A stretch of DNA of 64,000 bases from Lonicera japonica (GCA_021464415.1 CM038467.1:16385411-16449410), one strand, 5' to 3'. Shown: positions 23,013-36,504, counted from the stretch's first letter. The notes: generated by a model not told the origin, from the sequence alone. A program made the numbers and translations.

Positions 23013-26000
23013 ATGATGAAGAGAGAGAATAGCAGCAGTAGCAAGAGCGCACGGAAAAAGCCATCTGGTCAAAAGATTTTCGGAACCAGTGCGCTTCAAG
23101 TCACCGAAGACGATGCTTCCCGCTTAGTAGGCGGCATAGTAGAAAAGGGCTTCTCTGAATCACCACAAACGGAGACTGTCGGTTCCTTCTCAGCTCCTCG
23201 GCCCACCGTCCTCCCTTTTCCGGTCGCTCGTCACCGCTCTCACGGCCCAGTAAGCCCCTTCTTCCAATAATCAATATATATTGATATATGTGTTTATGTG
23301 TTTTAATTTTAATTTTGAGTTTCTGTACGCTTCTCAATTCCATATCCTTCAGTTTCCATAGGATAAGATAAAAAGTTACTTAGGCTTATAGCTATATTTG
23401 GTTCTCCCAAGAGGCGGTTTCTCCTGGAACAGTGACAGAGATACTAAGGCTTATTCAAACAAACCCACCAATAAGCAACCTATTTGGGAAAAAAACTAGG
23501 CATATCAAACTGTCTATGATGTTTCTATTTATTTACTATGTATGGGGTTCTTAACATTTTCTGTAGTGCTAGAAGAATAATTATTATCAACTCCGTACAT
23601 TATTATACTGATAACTGACAACTTAATGTATTTAGGTAGTTCTAAGCACAATAGCATGTGAAATTAGTGGTTGGCTTGCTCAATCTTAATTGTCTTCAAT
23701 TGATATTCACACACTATTGTCTCTTTTATGTCTTATAAGAAGGACTTATTTTACTGGTAACGCAAGAGTAACTTTTGTCATATCAAGTTACATTACAGCA
23801 CCACAATGAAAGTTTTATTTTATAACATCTATTATGTATATTTCACATGCTCACAATTTTGTTTTCTAAAATAGTGAGTTGTCTAATGGCACATGAAACT
23901 TGCTTCCTAAATTTTCAAATGGTTAAGTAAATTGTCTTTGTTAGGCACACCAGTTTAAGGGATTCTGCTTAAATCTCAATTCTCATACGTGCATGCAGTA
24001 ATATTCAGCTAGGTAACTCAATGTCCTAATAAACGATCGGATTGTTTAACTGACTCAACTCTTTTTCCCCTCCAGTCAAAGACCCTGACCGATCATCACT
24101 CATTTGCACCACCTCTGTCTAATAATTTGATAACCATTTTGTTTTGCTCTTGCTTTGTCCTCTTCTCTTTGTGTTCTTCCGTTTCTCAATCTGTTATCTT
24201 TTCTGGTTGTATGCAGTGGACAAATCGCCCACTTCACTGTTGTATATGCTGTTATAATGATTTTAGATTAAATAATATCTTTTCTTCTGAAAAACAAAAA
24301 AAAAAGATTCTGACACTTGCCAACATATGATGGACAAGCATTGCATATTGAGGTGTGTATTTTAGCATGGTAAGAAGCATAGTTAGGATATTTCAAATAG
24401 AGTTACATGACAACAAAAGTAGGGGTAAAAAGGTTATTCTAAAGATTGGAGATGTAAGGAAAGAGAAATAATCAACTTTTCATGATTATGCTTATATTGT
24501 AATAATTACACATTCTTTGCCTCTTTGGTATATATGCCCATGTAATAATCATGACTCATGGGTTAAAACTGCAGATTAATTCTTGAATGTTTGTGCATTC
24601 ATACATATACTCATTGATTATTATTTCAGTTTTTATCATTGCTAAGATATTATGGTGGACATTTGATACTTTGTCGAATTTTTGGTTCCATATTTAATTT
24701 AATTAATGATTTTTGTTTGTTATACTAGATATATTTGTGAAAATTTATAATATTAACATTGTTCTTACCGGTATCCTAATTTTCTTAGACATATATGTTG
24801 GCACGTTGGTATCGTGTTTCCTGCTTCCCCCTCTTGTTTTTAACTGGCATTGCAATTGCTTTTGTTCACAGCATTGGGCTCCAAAGAGGAGTGGCTTCAG
24901 TGGCAATGGGGATGATAATGAAGATGATGAAGAAAGTGAAAATTTCACAAACTTTGATACAGTTGCAGCTTTTGCTAACGCAGTACAAAGGAAACAGAAG
25001 AAAAGTTTGGACTTTAGTAAGTGGCGAGATTTAACCAGTGATAATTCTTCTGTTTCTTCTGTGCCTCCGCAGAAGGAAGAAAATAAGCATTTAGTGGAAC
25101 GTCTACAAGAAAACCAATTTAGTGAAGCAACTGAAATTACAGAAAAAATAAACCGGTCGGTTGGTGCTGAGAATGGTGTCCAATTACAAAGAATGTCACC
25201 TAATGATGCAAAAGTGCAAGATGTAGATATGGAAGTCACAAATCCCGAATTATCGGAAGCCGGGACAAATCAAGAGCAAAAAATCTCAGGAATGGATATT
25301 TGTGGGTCGCCAAGTAATATGGAAAATGACAATCACTTACACCAAGATGTAATTCAAGTGAATACGAAGAGGCACAACATTTCGGAACCCTATACAACTT
25401 CCAATGTGGGAGATGAACAAGGGGGCTCAAGTCTCGAGAGTCAAATTGATGCTGAGAATCGTGCTCAGTTGAACAGAATGTCGGCTGATGAGATTGCAGA
25501 AGCACAAGCCGAGTTGATGAATAAGATGAGTCCAGAATTAATACAGTTGTTAAAATCACGGGGGCAAGAGAAATTGAAGAAGAGCACAAATGTGGCTGCT
25601 AGTGGTCAAGGAGCTAAATTGCAGGACAAGGATAAAATTTCAGTCAATGCATCTACTCTTTCAGAAAGTGATATGTCTTATAAGTTGACGACAGTAGACT
25701 CAAAAGATACAGAGATGGAAGTAGATAATAGCGATGGGCAGAAACTGACCCCACGCAGTGGCAGTTTGTGGGATTCTTGGAGCAAAAGAGTTGAGGCAGT
25801 AAGGGGATTGAGGTTTTCGTTGGATGGAAATGTTATCGATAGTGATTTTGCTCAGGTACCAAAGACTGGTAAGGCTAAGTTATTTTTTTTACCATGCCAT
25901 CATCATCAATTTTTATGCTTCGGTATCAAATTCCCATTCCTTGTCCCTATCAACAACCATTGTGTGATTGCCTCTTCCCCCCCCCCGAATCGGGTTTCTC

Positions 26001-29000
26001 CATCATAAATTTGCTTTGTTGTCAAAATCCCATTTCTTCTTTCTTTTCTTTTTTTTTTTTTTTTATACCTCTACTGGGATAAGAGGTAGTTGTAATGCAT
26101 AGATCTGAGATCAAGAAGTTCCAAGCTTTAGTTAGTATTATAAGGAACAAAATGTCAAACCCATCCTTCTCTTAAAAGTCCACTTGACCAAGGGCTCAAA
26201 ATTTTACTCTTCTTTCTGAACACAATAGACCATTAGATGCATTCTTACTCTCTCAATAAAGTGTCAAATCAAAAGTAAGACTCACATCTACTCTAGACTT
26301 GCACAATCAAATGCACCACATGGTCCACACCCACTCCATACACACACTACCTATGAAGCATAGACTTGACACATGACACGCGTTTCGACACGACACGCGA
26401 CTCGCAATTTTTGCAAAATGTAGGACACTACACGTGGGGGGGACACATTCTTAATTAATTAATTATATATGCAATAAACATTGTAAATACTTGAAGAACT
26501 CAATAAAATGAAACTAGATTGCATTAATAACCCAAATACTCAAAACATGATCACTAAATTGTTCCATAATTAAAGCATCAAAAAACATACATAGACTAAA
26601 TTGTTCCATAGAATGATAGAAAACAAAAGGGGAGCATAAAAAGTGGCTTAGTTGCCTCATCCTCAGTTGATGTTGCAATGAAGAAACACTAGGAGTAGTA
26701 GCCATCTAAATCAATTATCAAGTATTAGAGACTATAATTAAATTCAAGTGTTGGAGAGAGTATCGGAGAGTGTCGGAGAGTATCGGAGTGTCCGACAAGT
26801 GTCGGGCCCGACACGTGGCCTCCAAGAGAGTGTCCGTGCTTCATAGCACTCTACTCTTCCAAATTATTTTCTCTCTCGTAAATTTCTTTTTAAAAATGGC
26901 CATATCATTAAATCAAAAAGTCTGATTTCAATAAAATTTATATATTCCAAGGCTACAAATCATGATTAATAAAACAAAATCCATTGCAACTATAAAATAA
27001 TGTATGAAGAAATTTAAAGAAAAACTACTGTATATTATATTTAAAAGCATATTTCGTGTGTTTTTACATCATATTGGTCGTTTCAAATGGTATAAAATAG
27101 TTTACAAAGTAAAAAACTCAGATTGGTCTGATTTTTGGACCATTTTCTGACATGGCTGACATGGTCAGTTTTGAATACTAAAAATTGGACTAGACCAATT
27201 TATTGCGTAGATAGACTGATCCACTTCTGTTTTCGCAGGGCCAATTTGGTTGGTCTGTTGGGAGTGGACTATTTTCTCATTTGAACCTCAACTTTTAGAT
27301 TTAATTCAGTGTCCAACACTCCAACCTATAATTTTTTTGGTCACATTTAAAGAAAAGGAAAGAATGCCATAGTCTGGAAAAAAAAAGTACGCCAGATTTT
27401 GCTAAAAGAATGTATGCTATATGCCTATATCTATATTAATACATTAATAGGAAGAAAAATATGTTACAAAAGATTATTATTTTTAAATAAACTGATCGAA
27501 GTGCAGTTCGATCCAATTTTTAGGTGTTCGCAAACCGAAGACTAAACCTAAGCTTTCCTTTTTAAATTTTACACTGGACTAGACCGCGAGCTCAAATGAA
27601 TTAACCAAAGTATGCCAATTTAGGTTGTTTCGGTGAATTTTATTCATTTAGTCAATTCGAGTATACTCAACTTCACACACCTTTTATTCCTAACTCCTCA
27701 GACATTGTCTTTTGCACTATTGTCAGATTTTATTCGTTCCACCGTGTTGTCTAGCACGGATAATACCTAATTTATAATGTTGCAGGTAATGCATCTGCTC
27801 AGAGTGGGTATAGTGCAGATAACGTTTCGGAGCGTGACTTCCTCCGTACCGAGGGCAACCCTGCTGCCATTGGTTACACCATTGTAGAAGCATTAGCTCT
27901 CGTTAGAAGTGTGGTTAGTTTGCTTTATATCTTCACACTTGTTAATATACTCACACTTTTCACCAGGCTTTGTAGCATATAGTTTACATGTGAAACTAAT
28001 TTTGTTTTGACCTCTGTGTGTGCATTCAGATTCCTGGACAACGGTCCCTTGCATTGCATCTTATTTCATCGGTGCTTGATAAAGCATTACGTCACATCTG
28101 CCAAAATCAACTTGATAGTATTTTGAAATATACCAATACGGGCAGGCTTATTGACTGGGAAGCTATATGGGCTTTTACACTGGGCCCAGAACCCGAGCTC
28201 GCTTTATCACTGAGGTGAATGTTTTCCTTTGTTAGTCATTTATTGCTTAAAGGTACCAGTCCTTATGTTGTTCAATCATCTCTTGTTTTAATGTTTGTCC
28301 AATGAATAATAATAGGTGCACATATACAATCTTTTAGGTCTTGGGTAAAGGATTGTTTTTCGTGCACTGGGATTGCAAAATACATATTAGACACATATAT
28401 ATTCATCTCAACTCAGCAAAACAAAGCCTTGTCTTAATTACTTGGGGTCAATTACATGAATCCTTTTTCCTTATTCTGCTTTGTCTAGCCCAATATCCTT
28501 TATCCAACCACAATCTACGGTGACTTTGTTTACTGTTTCTCCAAATGTTTAAATTATATAACATCATTTCAATAACTTTCTTTTTCTCTCTATACCTTTG
28601 ATCAATCCCCTGTGTTCGAATATAGCTTGCGTTATTGACCTTCCATTGTTGACTTGTAGGATGACTCTCGATGATAACCACAATTCAGTGGTTTTAGCTT
28701 GTGCCAAAGTCATTCAGTGTGTACTGAGCTGTGATATCAACGAAAGCTTCTTTGATATCTCAGAGGTAGAGTTATTTCTTACAATGAACTTCTTAGATGA
28801 TTATGTCTTAAATATTCTTAAACGTTTACTGTACCCTGCTTCCAGAAAATACCGATTTACCAGAAGGATCTATATACTGCTCCTATATTTCGAAGTAGAC
28901 CAAAGATAGATGAAGGTTTCCTTCATGGTGGCTTTTGGAAGTATAATACTAAACCTTCTAATATTCTTCCTTTCGGTGAGGGTACTGCGGATGATAAAAC

Positions 29001-32000
29001 TGAAGCTGAACATACAATTAAGGATGATATGGCTGTTGCTGGACAAGATTTTGCTGCAGGTTTGGTTAGGATGGGAATCTTAGCAAGAATTCGCTATCTT
29101 TTGGAGGTAAGCAAAATTTTGGTGGATCTGCTCCTTAATAGACTATGGCGTGGTCCGATTTGCTTCAAATTTTTGGCCAATCGGCCATAAACTTGGAAGG
29201 ATGTGAATTATGCATTCAGCTATAGTACAAGAATTGGAAGATGATGGTAAATGAGCTACATATAGTTAAAGAAGTACTGCAAGAGTTCTTTTTATCATCA
29301 TGATGATTCCAATCATTTTATAATAATTTTTAGTTCTAGCTGTTACACTAATTATGTAGTAATAATGTTACTACTTCTGCTGTACACCATAATACCAAGA
29401 CTATTTTATTTACTCTTCCATCTCAAATTAATAGTCCCACTTGCCTTTTCGGGATGTCTCAAATTAATAGTCCCCTTTCCTTTTTGAGACATAATAACTA
29501 TACCAAATTTCACATTAGAAAATAAGTTGTATTATTGAATATTGATTAGACTGAAACTAGTTTTTTCTTAAAAATACTGAATTCAAAGTGGGACTATCAA
29601 TTTGGGACCCGAGGGAGTAATAGATTTGGTGACAATTGTAATACCTTTGTAAGGATTCACAATGCAGTAGTTTATGAACATGTTGTTTTGTATGTTTCCA
29701 GACAGACCCTTCGGAGGTTTTGGAAGAATGCATGCTTTCGATACTTGTTGCGATAGGTAGGCATTCTCCAACATGCGCTGATGCAATCATCAAGTGCCCA
29801 AGGCTTGTTCACATAATTGTCAACAGATTTACTATGAAAGACCAAATGGAAATCCATCTTTCTAAGATAAAATCTGTTACACTTTTGAAAGTAAGCATGT
29901 TACTCTTCCTACTTTTAATATTAGGCTCAATTATTTTGTCACTCATAAGGCAAACTTATGATAACCGTTTCTGTCTTTTAATATCCAAAAGGTATTGGCT
30001 CGATCTGAGAAGAAGATTTGTATAGAGTTTGCAAAAGGTGGGGTTTTTCAGAAGGTGACGTGGCATTTGTATCGATATGCTTTCTCCCTTGACCACTGGG
30101 TGGAATCGGGAAGGGAGAAGTGTAAACTTTCGTCAGATTTGCTGGTTGAACAACTCCGTTTATGGAAGGTCTGCATTCAGTATGGGTTTTGTGTATCTTA
30201 TTTTGCGGATCTATTTCCCGCTCTATGCATTTGGTTGACTGCACCTACTTTTGAAAAACTCATTGAAAACAACATCCTCAGTGAATTTGCTGCAGTCAGC
30301 AAGGAAGCATACCTTGTTCTCGAGGCTCTTAGTAGAAGGCTTCCAAGTTTTTATCTAAGTACGAATCCAGGCGGTAGCACTGTGGAGGCGACCTCTGAAA
30401 ACTCGGAGAGTTGGTGTTGGAGCCATGTTGGTCCGATGGTTGATTTAGGTTTAGAGTGGCTAGCATTGAAGAGAGATTCGTATCTATCACAATTCCTTTA
30501 CTGGAAAAAATTGGATAAAAGCAATCTTATTATCCAGGATTCAACGTTGGGTTCCTTGTTGTGGGTCATTTCTGCTGTGACCCACATGCTTTCCAGTGTG
30601 CTCAGAAGTGTGATTCCTGTGAATGCCTCCTGTGGCGAGCATGTTCCTTATCTGCCGCATTTTGTCCCAAAGATTGGACTCGAAATTATCAAGAACCGAT
30701 TTTTGAGCTTTACGTGGGATAATGGTATGGAATATGGGAAGGATCCTGCTCAAGGTGGCTCGTTTTTCGAGTATTTGTGTCTTTTGAGACATCAAAGTGG
30801 ACCTGAAACATCATTAGCTTCTGTAAGTTGCCTTCACGGGTTAGTCGAGGTGGTTGTTTCTGTAAACACATTGATCGGGCTTACTAATTCCGAGGTTCAT
30901 AGTCCTCCTTCCAAGCGCCTGCCTCTTTCTAGAGATGATAAAATACTATCTGAGGGGATACTTAAGTCCTCTCTAGTTGAAATTAGAACTTTGCTGAATA
31001 CTTTCATGAAGTTAGTTCCTTCTGAGATGCACCATGTGCAGTCCATTGAGATGTTTGCAAGAGGTGGACCCGCTCCAGGGGTTGGTGTCGGCTGGGGTGC
31101 ACCTGGTGGAGGGTTTTGGTCCACTACTACACTGTTGGCTCAAATGGATGTAGCATTGCTCATTCAATTACTTGAAATTGGTCCCATTTTGTCTGTCAAA
31201 GATCAACCTACGTATGAAGAGGTGACCTTTATGATGCAAATACTGAATTGTGCCTTGGACATATGCTTAATTCTAGGACCAAGGGATAGAGTTTTATTGG
31301 ATAAGTGTTGGATCTCTTGCTCCAAGTCCCTGTTCTAAAGTCTCTTACTCTCTGTATACGCCGTTTTCTTTATCTTCAGAAGGGATTCAAACTCTTTGGG
31401 TGGGACTACACAGAAGAAGACTACTGGCTCTTTAGTAATATATTAGCTTGTCACTTCAGGAACAGATGGCTTTGTGTAAAGAAGAAAAAAGGGAAGGGTG
31501 AAAACGTGCATGTTGGCGATAAAACAGTAAAGGAAAACTTTCCTCTGGCCACCATTGACGAGGAGTTAGATACATCAAATCTGACCAATCAAGAGCATAA
31601 TTTGACTTCTTTGGTAGTCGAGTGGGCTCATCAAAGAATGCCACTTCCCATGCACTGGTTTCTCAGTCCAATCTCGACCATTGATTACAGCAAAGTCAAT
31701 GATATGCAGGTCACCACTGACTTTCTTGAAGTTGCTAAAGCCGGACTCTTCTTTCTTTTAGGCATTGAAGCAATGTCCGCTCTCATTTCTTCCGAAATCC
31801 ATTCCTCTATTCAAAGTGTACCAATAGTTTGGAAACTCCATTCTTTGTCCGTAGTTTTATTTGTCGGCATGGGCGTTCTTGAAGAAGAGAAAAGTAGGGA
31901 TATGTATGAAAATTTGCAAGAGCTATACGGGCAGCTTCTTGATAAATCGAGGTCACCAAAAACTAGGGACAAGTTCAATGTGGAGTTTTTGAAGTTCAAA

Positions 32001-33836
32001 GCTGATGTACATGAGAGTTACTTGACGTTTATTGAAACCCTTGTGGAGCAATTTGCTGCTGTATCTTATGGTGACTTGGTATATGGGCGGCAAGTTTCAA
32101 TGTATCTACATCGTTGTGTTGAAGCTTCTGTACGTCTTGCTGCCTGGAATGCTCTTTCTAATGTTCGCGCACTTGAACTTTTACCACCATTAGAAAAATG
32201 CATTGCCGATGGTGAAGGTTACCTTGAGCCTGTTGAGGTACTTCTACCAAACTTTTCTTGTTATTGTTGTCTTAAATACTTTTGTCGACAGAAGTCTATG
32301 CAATATTATTGTATAGTGCTTTGCAGAAGTAAATGATTCCATTGTACATGGTACAAGTAAATTATGTACAATTCTAGGAAATTGAATTCTTACTCTCCCC
32401 AAGGGAAATGAATTATAGGTAAGGTGGAAAAGTTAAATTCTTGGTAAAAAGGTGTGAAATTGAACCCAAGGGATTGCCATAGCGGTAAGGGCAAACTTGG
32501 GATTGTGTGGATGGGCGCGCACAGTCTTAGGTTCGATTCCCCGCTGCATGAAACCTTTCTCGGGCCGCTGAGCTCCTGGTCGAGCAACCAGGGCCTCATG
32601 GGATTAGTGGGGATGGGCCCTGATACCCATGGTTTTCAAAAAAAGAAAAAAGGGAAGCTGTGAAATTGAATTCTTACTTTCTCCAAGGGGAATGAATTCT
32701 AGGTAAGGTGGAAAAGAGCTCAAAGGCAAAAAAGGTTAAATTCTTGGTAGAAAGGTGGGAAATCAAACAACATATGTAGAAAATATGTCATCATTGATGG
32801 AAAAAGTACAAATTCTTCCACCATGAAAATAAATACAATCAAACACCTTCAAATGCTTTTCCATGGAATTCAATCGCCTAGAAAAACTCCCCCTAATTCC
32901 ATGCTTGCTATCAAACACCCCCCATAGGATTTGGTACTCCATAAGTCCTAACTCCTAAGAAATACTCCCTCTTCTCACTTTGCATTTTAGGACGTAAGCG
33001 TTTCAAGATTTTGTTACAATCAGAAAATTGACCTTTTTAGCATAATTCTTGCGGGGGCTTTCTTATTTTTCTTTTTTAGGTGGTTTCATTTGGGGGTGGG
33101 TGCAGTTTTGGATCACTCCACCATTTCCTTTTAAAATTGCATACTCTCAAGTGTGTTTGGGAACCCAACTGGAGCACTATACTAAATTTGTTCCAATCCC
33201 GTAGTTCGGATTGGGGTTCCGAAAGAGAGAGAATCATAGCTGAGCAATTCCTTCATTTCCTAAGAAAGTCTCTCCATAGTAAGCGTGTAAAACAGGGGGA
33301 AACTTAAACATTCTGTTCCCATGCAGGATAATGAGAGTATTTTGGAAGCTTTTGTGAAGTCTTGGGTAACTGGTGCTCTTGACAGGGCTGCAGCCCGAGG
33401 ATCTGTCTCGTTCACCTTGGTTCTGCATCACCTTTCATCTTTCATTTTTGGCAATTGCACTGATGATAAAGTATCACTGCAAAATAAGCTTGCAAAGTCT
33501 CTCCTTAGAGACTACACTCGTAAACCAAAACATGAGGTACCCAAGTTATCTTGGAATCTGTTCAACTTGATCTATAATTGGTTCTCTTAAATATTTCTCT
33601 ACTGCTTCATTCTGTTGATGCTTATGGTTATTGCTTTATGTGGGTTGTGTTGATAACAGGGCATGTTGATGGATTTGATTCGATACAATAATAAGGCGGC
33701 CTCTTGTCCAAAGCCCAGAGAAGAGGTAGAAGAGAGATTCAAGTTATTGAAAGAAGCTTGCGAAGGAAACTCGTCACTTTTGAGCCAAGTAGAGAAACTT
33801 CAGTCTTCTTTGACAAAGGAACAGCATGCATTGTGA
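23013..33836 (+). CDS. IYO: MINIYO / RPAP1-like transcription elongation regulator
   Basis: Homologue of Arabidopsis MINIYO, a nuclear RNA polymerase II-associated protein related to animal RPAP1 that promotes elongation and the onset of cell differentiation. Ten exons fit GT-AG rules and phases: 23013-23249, 24872-25868, 27786-27913, 28030-28214, 28660-28765, 28846-29106, 29702-29890, 29992-32237, 33327-33536, 33660-33836. Family marks are the N-terminal RPAP1 segment MSADEIAEAQAEL...SPELIQLLKSRG (about residues 280-310), the central ERDFLRTEGNPAAIGYT (about 427) and, near the end, WAHQRMPLPMHWFLSPIST, RCVEASVRLAAWNALSN and GSVSFTLVLHHLSSFIF. The expected length is about 1578 residues against about 1465 in Arabidopsis. 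Exon 8 has a one-base deletion after 31305, so the frame shifts between GPRDRVLLDK and the LDLLLQVPVL segment. As written, the product would stop shortly after, at 31338. The start is the first of two adjacent ATGs. Confidence 0.95.
26351..26846. mobile_element. hAT-like MITE in MINIYO intron 2
   Basis: Terminal inverted repeats CTATGAAGCATAG and (reversed) CTATGAAGCACGG are flanked by near-perfect 8-bp duplications CACACTAC (26343-26350) and CACTCTAC (26847-26854). Sub-terminal GACACG/GTGTCGG motifs repeat on both sides. No coding capacity. It lies in a 1917-bp intron. Confidence 0.7.
29413..29617. mobile_element. Stowaway-like MITE in MINIYO intron 6
   Basis: 205 bp flanked by TA. It starts CTCTTCCATCTCAAATTAAT and ends, reversed, CTCCCTCGGGTCCCAAATTG, the typical plant Stowaway (Tc1/mariner) ends. 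A fragment of a similar kind (CCAAATTAAAAGTCCACT) occurs near 1700 in a RopGEF intron. Confidence 0.75.
32384..32765. repeat. Duplicated block flanking the SINE
   Basis: The sequence TTGAATTCTTACTCTC...AAATGAATTATAGGTAAGGTGG before the SINE (32384-32464) recurs with a few changes and a small insertion after it (about 32667-32765). The match is much longer than the 12-bp target duplication, so a tandem duplication existed before or arose after insertion. Confidence 0.75.
32465..32658 (+). mobile_element. tRNA-derived SINE in MINIYO intron 8
   Basis: The 194-bp insertion begins CCCAAGGGATTGCC, has an A-box-like TAGCGGTAAGGGC at about 32480 and a perfect Pol III B box GGTTCGATTCC at about 32531. 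It ends in an A-rich tail (about 32637-32650). A 12-bp target duplication TGTGAAATTGAA flanks it (32453-32464 and 32659-32670). This is the structure of Au-like plant SINEs, transcribed by Pol III and mobilised by a LINE. Confidence 0.88.
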
Positions 33837-34220
33837 CTTAATTCATGTGTAGTGTTTGTATATAATGAGAGTTTAACCCTAACGTATCTAATCAATTTAT
33901 GGAAAGTGGAGAGAGCTTGTTTTTGTTTTTTGAATTTTTTCCATGATAGCTGTTGTGAAACTACGAGACAGGAAAAGAGAAGAAGGGATAAAACTATATT
34001 AAATCGGCGCGTGCACAGTTTGAAATGAGGTTTTTTCTTTTTATTCAAGTGATGACAGATCGGTGTGAACATCCAAACCCTAAACCATTCGGCTAAAGCC
34101 TGGATCTTTATTTTATTTGTTTTTTGGTATTTAGTTTGTCTCAGATTATATCTTTCTCCTCAAATTAAGTATTTCACTTTTAATGTTGGACTAAGCTAGT
34201 ATTAACCTTTTACCAGAAAT
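33837..34220. other. MINIYO 3' flank
   Basis: Probably 3' UTR and terminator sequence at first. No other feature recognised. Confidence 0.45.
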
Positions 34221-34223
34221 TAA

Positions 34224-34509
34224 GGCTCCGTCTGATTGCAACGTGGAAAAGGAAAATAAATTGAGTTAATTTTGATAAAAAGATGGAAAATAAGTTGAGT
34301 GATAGTGGTGATATCCTCTTGAATTTTAAGTTTTTCTACGAAATAAATTTTCTTTGCTTGGTGGCGAGTAAAAATTTTTCACCAAAAATATTGAAGGATG
34401 GATGATATATACTCATAAAATGAATAACATCTCTCATCTTATTTTCTATTTTTTCACACAAACTAACTAAATTTATTTTTCTTTTCCATCTTTGCAATCA
34501 AATGGAGCC
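34224..34509. mobile_element. PIF/Harbinger-like MITE (286 bp)
   Basis: Ends GGCTCCGTCTGATTGCAACG and, reversed, GGCTCCATTTGATTGCAAAG form inverted repeats of about 40 bp, flanked by TAA (34221-34223 and 34510-34512). No coding capacity. Confidence 0.88.
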
Positions 34510-34512
34510 TAA

Positions 34513-35395
34513 GAGTAACTCCAAGTGACTCACCTCTTGGAGAATTCTCAGTAAAACAAAGAGTAGTCTACTCAAAAACAATCTCCAACAGAATCTGTAT
34601 TGTGGCAAAAAAATATATCGAGGAACTTTATACTGCCAAATCTGGCGAGTCTATGAGACTCTCTACTTCTATTTTTTTTTATTGAAAATTCAAAAATGTA
34701 ACTTATGTTATCCCTCTTTTTTTTTTCTTCTAGATATTATCATTTTTCCTTTAAAAATGCAAAAAAATTATCTTTTGTTTGTGATAAGTACTAATCAATT
34801 GTAAGAGTCTAAAAATAGTAATAATAAATATAAATGATCAATTAATAATTATTCCATGAAATTTTCAATATATATGTAATTGATGGCTACCTTTTTTTCA
34901 CAAAAAAAAAAAAACGGAGTTTCAAAATGAAGAAATTTTTTATTATCCTTTCAACCAAAAGTCCTTAGTTTCTATTTTCATTACTTTAAATTCAAAATCA
35001 AAAAATAATAAAAAATATATATTTAAAACCTATTCATCGTTATAAAATAAAATCCATTGATGTTTTTGAAATTTTTTATGCAAAAAAAAGTCAAACAAAA
35101 CCAAATTTTAATTTTATTCTTTAATTTTAATTTTTTTTAATTTCATTATTTTTTTAAATTATCTTATTCAATTTGATTATAAGGTTGAAATTAGAATTAC
35201 CAACAGATTAATATAACAATTACTAGTTAGTATAAATAAAGAAAAACAATAATAAAAATAACAAAATAGCATTAAAATAATGGCAATAAAGAGTTTTGTT
35301 GGAGTTACTTTTTAAATCCAACTCTTTATTTCAAAAGATACTCTCTATTTTAGAGAAGATGCTTTCTAAAATATAGAGCATTGTTAGAGATACTC
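34513..35395. mobile_element. PIF/Harbinger-like MITE (883 bp), abutting the previous one
   Basis: Starts GAGTAACTCCAAG and ends, reversed, GAGTATCTCTAAC, with TAA on both sides (34510-34512 and 35396-35398). Inside are sub-terminal CTCTCTA-type repeats and long AT-rich DNA. The left TAA is shared with the neighbouring MITE. Confidence 0.7.
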
Positions 35396-35398
35396 TAA

Positions 35399-35947
35399 AC
35401 TGATATAATTAAGTACATCGCTACTTTACGCGAATGGTGATTAGGCCTTTTATGCTATACATGCCAAAAAGTCAAATTTAACTCAAAAATTAATGTAACG
35501 CAACATGTAAAAGTGTAAGTAGGCAGCCAAAAAAGTAAAATAATGCTATATTGACCTTGCGACAAGCTTTTACCTTAAGCGATGCATATAATATTGTCCA
35601 AGTTTTGACAACCTTCGGACGTTTTATTGTATATCGTCCCATGCATTTAAAAAAAAATTAAAACATATCCTTTGGATGATACTAAGTCTATCGTTTGAGC
35701 TCTTAGTCGATACATTATTAATCGTCTTAAGTCAATTCAGACAACCAATCAATTGAGGCAATTGACCTTATGGATGTTACAATGAAGATCGTGGTAAGGA
35801 AATCAATATTTTCTTTCTTTTATTACTCATTGGGACAATACATTATGTGTCGTATCCAGGATTACCTTGTGGGATAATACACTATTAACTTATTCATTAT
35901 CATTTTGTGTTAAACAGGTGAACTCGCTAACTACCCAAATTTGTTAA
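35399..35947. other. Intergenic, nothing recognised
   Basis: Anonymous AT-rich sequence between a MITE and a LINE fragment. Confidence 0.4.
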
Positions 35948-35965
35948 GAGTTCACATATTAACTT

Positions 35966-36504
35966 TTTTTTTAATTTCTCGAACATCATAAGCAATAACC
36001 CAAGAAATATCTATCTCACATTTTAACACCTTGACAAGCATTAAAGAATCCACTTCAATATCTACCCAGTTAATATTCCTATCACAACACAAATGCAAGC
36101 CTTACTTGGAGCTTTTGCTTCAGCAATAAAATTAGAAACTTCACCAAAAAAATCTGCAGAAGCTGCAATTAAATGACCTTTATCATCTTGAATAATGCAA
36201 CCGCCTTCCCCATCACATGGATTGCCTTTACAACACCCATCTGTGTTTAATTTATATCGCCCTTTACTAGGTCTAACCCTTCGAGTAGGAATCCATGGAT
36301 TAGTTTGCAAAACAGGAACACAAACTCCCAGTTAAGAAAGAACCTTCACATTTTCAAACTTCCTTTTATGTAGAAGAGGGTTGTTAAAGAAAATGGCTTT
36401 AATAGATTCTGTCACTTTGAAAATAATTTGATCAGCCACCACCTTTTTATTCTCAAATCTTGCCTTATTTTTACTCAGCCATAACTCCTAACAGATACCA
36501 TTAG
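35966..36504 (-). mobile_element. 5'-truncated LINE with RNase H remnant
   Basis: The minus strand encodes NKARFENKKVVADQIIFKV, then YKLNTDGCCKGNPCDGEGG, and after a frameshift near 36085 WVDIEVDSLMLVKVL. This is the C-terminal end and RNase H domain of a plant non-LTR retrotransposon. A stop also lies between the first two pieces. An A-run on the minus strand (T-run at about 35965-35972) marks the 3' end. An 18-bp target duplication GAGTTCACATATTAACTT flanks it (35948-35965 and 36505-36522). The element is dead. Confidence 0.88.

Noticed and set aside
32465..32658. Possible tRNA gene because of a perfect B box
   Set aside because: No cloverleaf can be drawn; an A-rich tail and target duplication show it is a SINE.
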